Assembly: GCA_017562135.1 (NCBI GenBank) | Contig: QEYB01001355.1 | Span: 124,001 to 188,000 of the forward strand | DNA length: 64,000 nucleotides | Source of the DNA: Dipylidium caninum | Lineage: Eukaryota; Platyhelminthes; Cestoda; Cyclophyllidea; Dipylidiidae | Direction: 5' to 3' | Shown here: piece after piece, positions 22,996-35,463 of the stretch | How the letters are laid out: each line of letters begins with the position of its first letter | Numbering within the stretch: the first letter of the stretch is position 1 | Notes under the pieces: generated by a model | What the model was told of the DNA's origin: nothing | Databases searched by the model: none | Seen by the model: only the letters and a program-made list of their open reading frames with translations | Made by a program: the position numbers and the translations under genes

Positions 22996-25900
22996 CTAGG
23001 AGGAGGAAGGAGACGGAGACGCAGGGGGAGCGGAAGAAGGGGAACAAGGCTTCGTGTCGGGCTCCAAGGGCACACCAGCCAAGTCGGCCGCCCACTCGGC
23101 CAACCCTTGGGAGTCGCGACCCTGGTAGACGAAGAAGATGGTCATGGCGACCACGTAGAACCGCACTATCCAGTAGCGCCAGAGCAGGGCGAGAATGAAG
23201 CCCAGGAAGACGGTCCAGTAGGCCAGCACTGCACAAGCAGCGGGCGACCACGGCTCCTCGCTACCGAGGATGATGGCACCCTCGCGGGGGATCTCCGCGT
23301 CGGCGAAACGGCGCTCGCCCAGCGGACGGGCTGCGGAGACGATTGATCATTAACCAAGAAGTGGGTTGAGAAAGGTGCGGGTTTGTGGCATTCAAGATAC
23401 AACACCCTGACCGCTCTTTGGGCGGCCTCTACGGGTAAAGCAGCTCATCAGCACCAGGTAAAGAGACTCACCGTAGTAGTCCTTCAGCATCTGCTCCTTC
23501 TCCGCCCACCTCTCCTGCAGCCACCGGGCCAACGGACTAGTGTCCGCGACGACGGCGGCGGCCAGCTGAGCAGTCCCTGTCGGTTGCGGCAATTGGTGCG
23601 CGGGCCACCGACGTACGTGGAAGTGCACCTCCTGCGGACAGTGGCCCGTAGCCATCCGCAGCTCCGACTCGGTCAGGGCGTAAGGATAGGCCACAGTCAC
23701 GTCGTACACGTAGGCTAGGTCTACAAAAGACGCGAGACTACTGCGTAAACTCAGGCATCGCAGACAGCAGTTGTTGCCGAAGAAAACCATTAGTAGTTGC
23801 CCCACTCGGTAAGTGAGTGGAGAACAGAGGAAAAGGTGAGAAAAGTCTGCTGAGTAGGGGGCATTTTTTGAGTAGTTTGTGATTCGCATCGCACATAGTG
23901 TGGACTGAGCCGATTTCAGACTGAAAGGGGTATTATGCCAAAATGTGTGCCTCGCGACCTTGACGAAGGCCGATCGGGGGTGAACTGAAACAGCCGCGAA
24001 AAGGACGGCCGGGGATTAGGTTCAGACGCCCTCGGCATCGAGTGGCACCTCCGCGTGGTGGGGATTAAAGGACAATGCCTTTCCTCGATTTTCCGGATGA
24101 AGTGGCACAGGATTAGCTGGTCCAGTGAGGTGGAAGTTATCACTACCTTGGCGACCATAATAACCGCTCCAATAGGGTCGGCCGAGGCTATTCTTTGGTG
24201 TGGGTGAGATGAAGAACGTGAGGAGACGTCGTAAAGCCACAGATCCCTCGACTGGACGCCAGCCACGACATTCGAAGGGTCTGACCAAAGTCCACATTCG
24301 TGGCCCGCAGCAATGTGCGATAACATATCCCCAGCTTCCCTTTTCCGCAACAGGATAAACAATTGACCAAGGCGTGGAAGGTTCTGACACAAAAACGACA
24401 CCGCTCCATCTACTTCGCAGGCTGTCTTTACCAGCCTCGCATCAGTACGAACAAGTCACCCTCTTCACGCTGAGTTCATTGTTTCAAATGAGGGGAGGAC
24501 GGGGCAAACATTCCTCTCCCCGTGCGTCTGTGTGTGTGGTGCGAAAGTGTGACGTTCTCGGGTGGCCACAAGTCCTCGTCGAGTTTCGGATAAGCGAGTA
24601 CGAAGGTGAGTCGACCTCGAGCGGTCGTCTGCAGACAGGTAAGAACTAGTTGCCAGCACCGCTTCATGGTGCATGGAACAAAAAAAAGGAATCACACTCT
24701 TGTACAAGCAAATTAGCAGCATGTTTTGCATGTTTTAGTCGCGGAGAGTCGACAGACAAGAAGCGTACCGGCGCCGAGAGCACGAGCAAAGATTTCGAAG
24801 CCCCTGGTGCGAGGATGCAGCGTGTACCGGTAGCAGGGGAGGCCCTTCGTCGCGGCGAACGCGTCACTCCTCTTCAACCCGTAGACGCTGAGATCGGTGC
24901 CCTCAGGAAAGAGGAGGATCTGGTGGAAGGGGAAGAATGAACCCGCGTCAAATAGCCCAACAGTCGCTTTAGACAAGGTCGATTGCAAGATTGTATGGGT
25001 TAACCAACGTAAACGGTAAAATGGAGCGTGATATCAGGTCCGAGTACGGTTTACGACGCATAACTCGGGATTAAAAGGAGGTGACGCTACCAACGCCTCT
25101 TCCGTGACCGGAAATTGAAGAGAGGAGAGAATAAATCGGAGCCTGGGTAAGAAGCGACAGAAGACTGCGTACGTGAGCGGTGTCCTGAAGACGCAGCAGG
25201 TACTTCACAGCTTGTTGCATGCGAGCCAAATCGAGGGAGAGGGAGCGACGGAGGAAGATGAAACCGTCCAGTTGCATGGCCCACCCCACCCCAGGCAGAG
25301 TGGCGAGGCCGCGCTTAAGTACGATCTTGAGGTGACGCGCATAGCGACCCAGGGAGAAGGCAAAGATCCAGTCAAGGCGAGTCCGATGATTCAGCACCAG
25401 CAGACTCGACGTCCCGGTGGGAGGCTCTTTTCCCACCGTAGCGATGGCGGAGGGCGAAACAAAGGCGTCGCCGAAGAGGCGGACTTGAATTCGTAGGACA
25501 CCGTTGAGGAGGACCTGAAGGTGTTGACAAGACCGCTTTGATGGCGTTGACATCAACTAGTAAAATTCCCAGTGCGGATTCGCACCCCCGTCAAGGCGGG
25601 GAGCGCGTGGGCCAGTGCTCGCGATAAGCAGAGAATACCGATAAGTGCGCTACCACGAGTCAGCGAACCGTATCGATCGAGAAAATCGATAAAACGTAGG
25701 TTGGTCAAAGCGCATAATTTGAAAAATCAATAAGTGCCGAGACGACGAACGTCCCTGCGCGAGCCAGTGCCCCAGCGGCAAAAGACCTAATAATTAGGAA
25801 CTTGCGCTAAAAACTCACAGATGAGTTAGTTGAAGCTAAAAATAGCCTCGGAAGACCACGGAAATTATAAATAAGAGGGAAAATTGGGAGGGAAAAACCA

Positions 25901-26210
25901 CCTCGCTGAGCATGCACCACAACCGAACACCGCTGTCCATGATGAGGAGGAAGAAGGAGGGAGCCACATAGGCGAGGGGCAGGAAGGGACCCATCATGAA
26001 TAAGGCACCGAAGAAGGCAGCCGCTATGAGCATCAGGAAGCAGAGAATGCATCGTACCCGTTGGCGCACCGTCACCGGATAGACCGGTGCTACTGGCAGG
26101 GGTGTCAAATCGCTGTCGGGCTGGAATAGGCAACACAAATGCTCAGGCAAGAAGACAAATAGAACACCACTAGTGTAGAAATTTATACGCCCTTTCGAAT
26201 TTGACTGCAC
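22996..26210 (-). CDS. LCLAT1: Lysocardiolipin/lysophospholipid acyltransferase (LCLAT1/AGPAT5-like)
   Basis: Exons read from the right: 26120-25902 (frame open back to an ATG at 26210), 25514-25173, 24919-24769, 23720-23472 and 23330-22996. All internal phases agree. The five exons code for 431 residues, or 461 from the ATG at 26210; human LCLAT1 has about 414. Exon 1 has a membrane segment (CFLMLIAAAFFGALFMMG). Exon 2 carries the acyltransferase HX4D motif as LNHRTRLDWIF, and exon 3 carries FPEGTD. Exon 4 has YDVTVAYP and PQEVHFHVRRWP followed by LARWLQERWAEKE, typical of the LCLAT1/AGPAT5 branch. Exon 5 has C-terminal hydrophobic segments (AYWTVFLGFILALLW) and a Ser/Pro-rich tail. The enzyme is expected in ER or mitochondrial membranes, acylating lysophospholipids. 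LCLAT1 versus AGPAT5 is not settled. Repeat copy 2 lies in the third intron. Confidence 0.85.
24261..24632 (+). repeat. Dispersed direct repeat, copy 2 (~372 bases), in an acyltransferase intron
   Basis: Same orientation and order of blocks as 21181-21556, displaced by 3080 bases. It lies inside the intron between the FPEGTD exon and the YDVTVAYP exon, antisense to the gene. Confidence 0.85.
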
Positions 26211-27553
26211 TAAACAATGGGCACAGTAAGTTGTCCTGTCCCGTTTTTTATTGGTTCGCTTGGAAATTCGATTTGTTTGATTGGCTAATTCAGAGGTCCA
26301 ATTAAATGCGCACTTTGGAATAAATCAAATTAAAAAACAACTATTTCTATATACCCTTTAAAGTTAAAACAAGTAAATTCCCGAAATATGGTTTTACGAG
26401 AACGGATTGCAAAGCTTAGCAAAAAGCAAAGGAGGAGGTATAAAAAAGTCGTTCGTAATCAACTGAACGCATTTAAATCCCCGAAATAAATCTTAATTAC
26501 GGAAGACATTTGTCTATTGTGGATTTGGCAAAGCATGCGGGGGCACCTGAAACGCAGGTGATGACACTGCGGTAGACCCACTGGTGGTACCAAAGGAGAA
26601 AAAGAAAAGAGCACAGACAGTACAAAAGGCGTATCAGCTGTGGTGAGTTCTGCCGTATTTAGCGGCTGTCAAGTGAGGTCGGATCAGGGTGTCATCAGTA
26701 AGGACTAATCAAGCAGCCATTTAACAAATCTACGCGTTGTCGACACGCCTCGATGCTGACAGGTCAGGCACGTAGCAAATGTGGCAACTAGCTGCGCACA
26801 AAAAGCCTCGAAACGGTAAATAGTAGAGGAGTGCGTCATTGAAGCAAATAGAAACGAATTTAACGCCATCTGAGAGGATAGCAGAAAATCCTACTGGAGT
26901 AAAAGTGCATCATAAAAGCAAAAAAAACTGTAGTCATAACGAAAAAAATCAGATCAGGGTTCACGTAAATCACGGGGGGGGGGGGGGGGAGCGATCGAGT
27001 GTGACTGAGGCTTTGACAGAATGCTAAGGCACCGTCGGGGATGCAATCACACGGGTGTGAACTGCGAAGACCCTCTCCAATCATTTCCACGCACACAGAC
27101 ACCCTCCCTCCTTGGCAAAATGATGTTGATTATTATTAGCTTGGGGAGGAGAGTAGCTAAGGTGAATGGTCGGCTAATGACACCATCTTCTAAGGGGCGA
27201 TAAAACTGTTGAAGCCTTCTCCACCAGCCAAGGAAGAAACAGTGAAGGTGGGGAGGAAGGCTCTTCCCCCCACTCGGAAGGACTAAAGATGAAGCAGTCA
27301 AAGGGCGTTGATTGCCTAGGCAACACCCAGGGAAAACAAAAAACCCCTCGTCCACTCGAAGTGATGCTGATTCGACACGTTAGGGGACAAGTGCGCTTCG
27401 ACAAAGTGGCATAAAACGACAAGGAAGGAGAGCGAGCCCATTTATATAGCTAAGGGGAGAAGAGAGAGTCCTCTACGAGCCCAGTAAGCGCAAACGAGAC
27501 AACAGTTAAGACGAAAAAGCGGGAGAGAATGGAAGGCCGCACAATCCGCACTC
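26211..27553. other. Intergenic region upstream of the acyltransferase
   Basis: Mostly AT-rich. A 15-base poly-G run lies at about 26974-26988. No exon was recognised. A missing first exon of the acyltransferase, if the ATG at 26210 is not used, could lie here. Confidence 0.45.
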
Positions 27554-27559
27554 TTTATT
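27554..27559 (-). promoter_or_regulatory. Poly(A) signal AATAAA of MRPS12
   Basis: The plus strand reads tttatt, 64 bases beyond the MRPS12 stop codon on the minus strand. This is a normal place for a polyadenylation signal. Confidence 0.6.
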
Positions 27560-27622
27560 ATTCACAGGCATGGACACTCAGAGGGGTGGAGGGGCGGGCA
27601 GGCAGGCAGGGAGGTGGGGCGG

Positions 27623-29849
27623 CTACTTGGAGGGTTTGAGGACCGGAGCGCAGTCGAATTTGCCACGGACGATCTTGTGCTTGACGCCGATCAGGTCCTG
27701 ACAGCGGCCCCCGCGCACGAGCACCATGTTGTGCTCCTGCAGGTTGTGTCCCTCGCCCGGCACGTAGGCGACCACCTCGCGGCCGTTGCTCAGACGCACT
27801 TTGACGCACTTGCGGTTCGCGCTGTTGGGCTTTTTAGGCTTTCGAATGAGGGTCTTGAGCACTATCCCCTGCCACACAACAACAACAAAATAACAAATTG
27901 ACAGGAGTAATCAAAGCCTGCTTTTATACCTCGACCATAGACATCGAAATTAGAATGTTCAGGAGACGCAAGAGCCTCTTGCCTTCGCTACTTCTGTCAG
28001 TTGAGGGCGATGCAACCGGCCCACAAAACTCGCCCTTTCAGCTGGGCCCGACCCGACACCAAATGCGCGGTTCAGAGACCTCCTTCGAGCCAGCGCAGTG
28101 CTTCTCAGCACTCACCAGGGAAATAAGGTAGAGGCGAGCCAACCCAACGTTCTATTCGCACTTAGGATGGAAATGTACTCTTCCAACCGATTGGAGTGAG
28201 TCGTGGGCACAAGATCTTCCAGACCCTGAACAATCATGGTCGAGTGGAGAAAGTTTTTACATCCACACACCGCAACTGCTGCATTAACAAAGATGAGGTG
28301 AATACATTACGTACTCAGGAACCGGATCAGGTCACTTAAAACGCAGTGGTTTTGCTAACCGCACCGATCGTTAGCGTGAGTTGCTTCAAAGCGACCTTAT
28401 GCGATTTAACAGACCACATTTCTTCACTGCTAATTAAAAAACTATATGCCTTTGTGTGCCGATAGGATGACTGAGTGGGGCTGATGTGTAAACATGGAAA
28501 AGGTAGGATTGGTGGAAGGAGGTCAGCTATCTTGTCACGCCTCCCCTCCCCCGTTGGGGAAAAATCAGGACTGGTGGACGCTCCAATGCCCTCGTCGGCA
28601 AGGTGGATTGGCCTCGAGCCAGGAGCAGTAGAAAACAAGGCTTCTTTGCGTTCGTGCAGCGGAGCGGGGTGCCATCGCGGCATGTCAAATAGCCAAATAG
28701 ACTTGGCCACGAGGACATGACAACTCCTAATTCACTTAGTACTACGAGGAAATCATGGTGTGGTGAAAAAGCTTGCTGAAATTAACGAGATGGATAAATA
28801 ATGCATGAATGAAGGACCAGTTATAAGAGGGGAAAGATCTTTCACCGACGCGATTTTATTTGGGTAGACGCCTCGGGGCTGAGCCTACACGTGAGGGCAG
28901 TAAGTTAAACCCTAGATTTCAGCGAGGCAGCTACAAAAACTGGACTACCTGGGGTGAAAAGATGGAGGAGGCGGGGGGGAAAGGTAGGCCTGTTGATTTT
29001 CCTCAAAACTGCAGGACGTTAGCAACAAAACGCGAGGAAGACTGCCTCCCCCGCGAGGTCAACCTCAAAAGGCGTGGTTAACTGGATTAACTTCAAAACG
29101 GACTTGCATCTAAACGCTCTGGAAGGCCGAAGAGGGATTAAAAGTATAAAGAAAAGAGTAAACCCTGCCTGTCAGAGAAGCCTCGTGGGGATTTATGCAG
29201 AAAGCTATTACCTCAACCACAGTCAGTTTAGTTTTCAGACTTTGGAACTTGCGACTAACACGACACGACGAGACATGTCGTGTCACTTTGGTTAACAAGT
29301 TAAACGTCTATGCTTGCGATAGCCGAGGCCGAAAGGTGGCACAGGTCGGCATTGAAAGTATACCAAACTAGAGCGGAGAGTAGATCTGTCGCATATTAAT
29401 CTACGAGGCCTCCTTAACCACCGCAACTTTTACTTCCGTCCCGGAAGCATGACCGGAAGCCTGTCATGGTAGAGAGTAAATTTCCCAACAATGATTTCCG
29501 AGAAAGAGTTTCCCCGCAAATAATAAATTAAACACTGGACATAAAGAAATTAAGTTGTATTAAATAGCTATTTCAGAATCCGTTCTAAAGGGAGAGATAA
29601 GGAATGAAGGAAATATGGAGAGGTTAAATTCCGAAAGATCCGTTTAATGGTGTAAGTGATAAGCACTGGACTCACTTTCATGAAAGGCTTCCCATCCATG
29701 TGTTTGTTTGGAGGACGTTTTTTGCGGAAGGGCCCATGTAGAGCCATCTCAACGATGGATTTGTAAGTCCGGACAACATTAGCCGAAGGGGGTCTGCGAA
29801 ATGTACTTGAAAGAGAACTCACGGAGCTGGGAGTTGACAGCGAAGGCAA
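27623..29849 (-). CDS. MRPS12: Mitochondrial small-subunit ribosomal protein uS12m
   Basis: The main exon 27868-27623 encodes [20 protein letters not shown], then the uS12 signature blocks [19 protein letters not shown] and [12 protein letters not shown]. An upstream exon ending at 29677 encodes [23 protein letters not shown] and joins in phase 0 across an intron of about 1.8 kb, giving DGKPFMK|GIVLKTL. That matches the animal MRPS12 order. uS12 sits at the decoding centre of the mitochondrial ribosome. The first exon is open back to about 29849 without an obvious ATG at its edge. An ATG in VEMALHG is one possible start; otherwise another 5' exon supplies the targeting peptide. The PNSANRK loop, site of streptomycin-resistance changes in bacteria, is intact. 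Confidence 0.88.
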
Positions 29850-30863
29850 CGAATATGGAATAACTAAATGTTAAAGAAGGTGGTTGTCATCGTCGAATAA
29901 GTTCCCCAAGGCCGGCGTTGATATTACCACAAAATTTTGCGAAATGCGGTTAGATATGTGTTCATATTCTGTAGAATGATTGGGGCCGAAATTTATCTTA
30001 TGATACCCTTGGGTCAAAAAGCACTACAAGCTTAAGCACAAGCATACCACATGGATAGGCTAAACACTTAATAGGGTTATGCGGAATAATAGAGTATATA
30101 GAGGACGTACTTGTGGACGCAAAGTTGACGAGGTATCCGCGAATGCGAGTACAGACACTCGTGAGCATTGGCGCAGTGGATTTATATTTGTGTATATTGT
30201 TATCCAATGGCTTTTCGGCCTTCATAAGTGTTAAATAATGAAGGATAAATGCATGAAGAACTATTGCCAGAAATAAATCAAACAGTAACGGTTAAATCCG
30301 GTGGCACGTCCAAATAAATGATTAAGCGGAGAAAACGTTAACTGTGTAAATCTACGCATTAAGACGCTTTAAAAAACTTTGTAATTTTGGAATGTTAATG
30401 CAAGCATAATCCTAATTACAGTCATAAGTCAACCGCAACTGACGTTCGGAAAAACTTCATTCAGTTAGGTATCGTTATTAATGCAGAGAAGGTGATGTGT
30501 GATGTGTCGACTATCGATTTAAAGTATATATAAGTTCTGGAAAACTCGCGCGATGTATTCTCTCTTGTTAGTTTAAACATTTGAAATGCGATATGCAGTA
30601 CCCCGCTGCAACTAACAAACCGCCTGTTCGGTGGCTTAGTTGCCGGTGGATGGAATGTATGCCCCCTTTCCAGTACTTTAAACATGCAAACGAAACGTAG
30701 AAGCACTTTTATTCACCTTAGGAGACTGCGATGGTCCACGGTGTCAGGCTTATTTGTGATTATAGGACCTAAACTTGTTTTTGTCCACCCTCATTTGGAT
30801 ATTTAATTTATTAATTCTCATTGTGCACGCCGTCAAGACTTATACATCAGACTCTAGGTGTAA
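29850..30863. promoter_or_regulatory. Divergent intergenic region between MRPS12 and DR1
   Basis: About 1 kb of AT-rich DNA separates the 5' ends of MRPS12 (minus) and DR1 (plus). No exon was recognised. It must hold the promoters of both genes unless further 5' exons exist. Confidence 0.35.
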
Positions 30864-33362
30864 ATGTCCGGTGTTGTAATAAAACGCAATATATTTACCT
30901 TCCCAGTGTTTATTTACCCTTTTTTCCTCGCTTTACTCAAACGCAATCTTGGTGCCCGCTTCTCCTAATCTCACTACACAATGCTCCATGAGGTTGTGAT
31001 TTTTCCTGGCCGAACAGATCAGGGCAAATATTTGCTAATTCCCACGCCGATTACATAAGTTCAGAATTTAGTTCATGCATTTATCTCTGATTCTTCACTC
31101 ATTTTTTTCCCACTTTTTAGTCGAAGATGATTTTACCTTCAAAGATGATGAAGAGGTTGCAATTCCTCGTGCCGCATTGAACAAGTACATTAAAGACATC
31201 CTGCCTGATGCACGTCTTGCGATTGAGACGCGAGAATTGCTTCTCGGCTGCTGCCACAAATTTATCCACCAACTTTCCACTGAAGCGAACGCTGCTTGTG
31301 CTCGAGCTAACAAGAAAACTATCAATCCTGAGCACATCCTTAGTGGTGAGTTATGTATTTTTGTGATGTAATTACTTTGCACCTTTGTGTTACCAGGTCT
31401 TGATGCTATGGGTCTCTCTAACTACGTCGCTGAAGTGAGGGCAGCTAATGAGGGTGCTAAGGTGGAGTTGAAGGATAGACGAATGTTGAGTGCTAGTCAT
31501 CGATTCAAGAAACACGACAGTGCTGAATTGCAACGACTTATGGAAGAGCAAGAGCGAATCTTTGAACTGGTCAGTTACATGTTCTTTTTTTTGGCCAATC
31601 CTCTAGTTCTCTTATTTTTGTAGCTGTGAACGGTGAAGTGTTGATTATTAGAACCATTCATATTACTCTAACCCTTTTTCTTTAGTCTAGATTAGGAGTT
31701 ATTAGGAGGTGATAGGAGACATCTCTTCAATCCCTTTTTCAGAAAAAGAATTCGGGCCAACTCGTCATTTTTTTTCTATTGCCATCTGTTCCTCGGTGAT
31801 TTTATATAATCACCACGAACGTGGATGGAATATCGTTCGTTGTGATCTCGACACGTTCCTTTTATACACATCGCTTCTCGACCATGTTGGACAGTCACAA
31901 ATGTGCAGTGGTAAAGGGCTTAAAAATTCATTTCTTTTCCCTTAGTTCAACTGAATCTAAGTCATTTGCATTCCTAGTCTCATTCCTTGTGCCAAACTAG
32001 CCCGCTATTTGCAATTACTTTTTGAATTGTCAACACTTTCATTCGATGGAAGTAGCCGCAACATATTGTGTTGCGACTCTTTGGAAAGTTCTTTCTTAAC
32101 CTCCTACTTGCAATCACAGCAATTCCTCGTTTAGTGCATTTTTGTGCAGCGCAATTATGTGCTTGTTTCTTTTATGCGGGCGTTAATTTTCTTTATCGGT
32201 CATCGGGTGACTGCAGTTTTATTAAATTAGGTCGTGTTAAAGAAATTAATTCATTAAATAAAGACGAAGTAAACTTGCTTAAAATAACTACGTCTGAGAT
32301 TGATTTGCCCACTGATGTCAACAAGTTTTACCGACGACTGATGCGACACCGAGGAATTGCTTCTACAACTGGAAATTGTCCTGTTCTAATTGACAGGTTT
32401 CCCGCTGAATAATATTTTGACAGCTTCCCTAAAAAGGACCTTAATAATAATAATCGCATGGTTTGCTTTGCAAAAAAAATGTTCAAGTTATTTACGAGAA
32501 CAACAAACTGCATTATCTGCACGAAACAATCTTCTTGGCTGGAGTGTCAATTTCCAAACTGTCCAACCCGCCTTTACTTCGTTACTGGAAAAAAACCAGC
32601 TCTTCTCCTTCCTCCCCCAAAGACAAATACTCCCATTTGCTATTACGTCCGCAAAGGGAGGGGATAGCTCCCACCAGGTTATCAGTCTAAATTTCAAGAT
32701 TGGAATGGTGGTTTATTTGGCCATGTGGCCTCCGAAATCTGCCGTTCTATAGGTGACTTCTTCCTGGATTCATTTCAATCATTAGTCTTTAATCGGATCC
32801 CTTCTCTCCTTCCTCGCCTTCGCCTTTTTTAAACCCGATATGGAATGGCTGGCAACAGAGTCGACTCTCGGTGACTGGCTTAAACTGCCGTTCCTGGATG
32901 AAGATTACTTTTACGCAGTGTTCTCATTTCCCAGATGCTTTTTTTAATCTACTTTACCGCTTCGTGAAACTATTTACTACGAGTTGGTGGTGGCAGCCGA
33001 TGCAGCTTATGTGAAATTTGTGGTCAGTTTCTAAACTTAGAGGGTTTGTCGATGTGATGGTGTCAAGGAGCATGCGAAGTTTAACAGAGCGAGTCACTTC
33101 TCACCTTTTTCAGGCTCGTGCGGGTATGTTGGAGGAACAACAACAGGTAAACGAGAACGATTTAGTGAAGGCCGCCGCCTCCACGATGGCGGCGTTGGGA
33201 GGCGGAGACAACACCGCCGTCGACGCCGGTAGAGAAGACACCTCTTCCTCCGTTGCAGCCACCTCTTCGTCGGATGACAAGCCCTCCGCCGCCATCCCAG
33301 CCTCCGCTCTCCTCCTCCTGGGTCGACGGGCTGGTGTTGACGAGGAGGACGACTATGACTGA
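30864..33362 (+). CDS. DR1: DR1 / negative cofactor 2 beta, histone-fold transcription repressor
   Basis: Secure exons are 31121-31345, 31397-31569 and 33114-33362, in phase, with introns of 51 and 1544 bases. Exon A encodes the histone fold: IPRAALNKYIKDILPDARLA, ETRELLLGCCHKFIHQLSTE, ANKKTINPEHILS. Exon B continues with LDAMGLSNYVAEVRAANEGA and a glutamate-rich helix (LQRLMEEQERIFEL). Exon C has ARAGMLEEQQQ, a Ser/Ala-rich stretch and an acidic end DEEDDYD, as in other DR1 proteins. DR1 pairs with DRAP1 (NC2-alpha), clamps TBP on DNA and blocks TFIIA/TFIIB entry. The first exon must end in phase 1. The short ATG TCC G at 30864-30870 followed by a GT donor fits (MS|VEDDF) and would give 217 residues, but this start is a guess. 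The tail is longer than in the 176-residue human protein. Confidence 0.86.
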
Positions 33363-35463
33363 CGGCTTCACAGCCGACGTGGAAGGAAGCAGCCTTCCTG
33401 TGTACATGCGTAAAATATTTTTTATCACTGTCATTATTGTTTGTGGGGACTTTGCAGACAATTTGTAGGTAGGCGTGGGAGTAGCGGTGATAATCGCTTC
33501 TATTCTGCCTTTGCAGCACAGAATTTTCTCTCTAGCTGCGTTTTACCAGTCCCGATGTTAGGTTAGACACTGGCCGACGTCTAGGCGGCGCCAGACGTTC
33601 AGATGCTGTGAGATGTCGCAGACGATGGCTGTGTCCTTTGAAGATGGACCCGAATTACTTTCACAGGGACTTCTTCATTTCTTATTTGTCCGTAAAAAGA
33701 TTTCTTTCTGCGGTAGCAAGGCTCAGACATGGCCTACAAGGTGATCGGACGCCCACCAGAGTTTCGTAGGGATTCTCACGTAAAAATATGGAGTTTGTGG
33801 TAATTTCTCAACAAATATCCGCTTAGTATTGAAATAGAAAATTGGGAGATGAACTTCCATTAGGTGTGGGTCGCCTTAGTCCTGTCTGTTGCTCTCTTCC
33901 ATGAAAATTAGTTTGGGTCGTGTTAACACGCTGAGGTGTGTCAAAACAAAACAACATGAGTGCGAAAGTTTCCCAAATGGCGATTCTTCAAAGTTAGACG
34001 TTTGGGGGTCAAAAATCATCCAGCCTGGTGTGGCAGGCCTGCGAAGGAATGACATTTGTTAGTCCACGTGGTGGTGGAGGCCACCGGACGTGGTGGCCGT
34101 CCAAGGAAGGGAATGTTAGCTTTAGAAAGAGCTGGGAGTGAGTCGGTCGTCGGACCGGCAGCTACTGTCCGCCTGGTGCGTCGGCCGGGCGGGTCGGTAG
34201 CTGCACGGCGGGTGGCGCGAGGTTGCCTGAGCCGGTCCCGACCGTCGAGATCGGTCAAGTGTGTTCAAGGAATGCGTTGGAGGTGGGTAAATGGAGGCCT
34301 GTGGCTCAGATGCCACGGAATGTCGGCATGTTGGGGAAAATAACTCAAGAGGAGTACTAACAAACGGGATGTGACCGGTTGTGGAATTCGGCGTGGAGTG
34401 GGCTAACGGTAGCGCGAAAACGCAGGCCATGGCTACAGGGGAAACACGAAGAATACGCGAAGTATGGAAATGGCACAGAGCAGGATGCAAGGACTGTAGT
34501 CTCTTGGGGGGAGACGGCGCAAGGGAAAACGACATGAAGGGGAGCACAAATAGCAGATAATGTTTGTTTTTGTTGCTATTAATTCTCATGCGAGTGGGAC
34601 GGCATTTCTTGTGTTTGACAAGATGCACAGCAGAGTATTCTGACCATATGTGCAAATGCATGATGACTATGTTCCCTGTGGTATGAAAAGATGTCGACAG
34701 CCTAAGACAAGATGTTCGACTTGATTAATTGATGCGATATTCATTTAGGAAGCCACTCAAGACAAATAACTAAACAAATTATAGTTCGTGTTGATAAGAG
34801 AGAATTCAACATTTAAAAGACGAAGAAACCACTTTTATAAACCAAAATGCTTAAAATTAAATAGCCTGTAAGTTATAGACAACAGCGAAAAGCGCAAGGT
34901 ATATTGACTTGTAAAAGTGGCCTGTAAACAGCGTCCTACGTCCAAAACCGCAAGATCTTTATGAATTCCTAATTCGAGTGACTTCCAGGGGGCCCATGCA
35001 ACTCCTACAGGGAGTGGTTATTCCACACTATGAGATCACTTTCAGCCAGCTAAATTTATGTACACTCGATGTTTCATTCCAGAGTAGCCATAGAAATATG
35101 AATAATGCCTTAAACCCGACTTTCTATCAGGTCCCCATTATAGTTTCACTATGTTGGTACCATGCGACCATCAATGAAATAGTTGTATGAACCTATTTTT
35201 GTAGACTATTTATCCCCTGTTGCTTAAACCATTCAATGCGACCAATTTTTCGTACGCAGTCATTGCTTTATACGCTATCAAGTCGGACAAATGATTGGGA
35301 TGACTAAATTTTGTCTACCTTTGGTTTTCTGCGCACATATATATATATATATACACACATATATGTATGTATATTATAATTGTCATCTATTTTTCGTTTC
35401 GACATTGAAGTGCCGCGCATTACGAGCAGCGCTCCTCAGAAGCCTTCGTTTTATTGGCTGACG
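33363..35463. other. Intergenic region between DR1 and the 35-kb gene
   Basis: No exon chain was recognised. Bases 34070-34260 are locally GC-rich. An AT/AC/GT microsatellite lies at about 35337-35375, roughly 90 bases upstream of the proposed start of the next gene. Confidence 0.45.
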
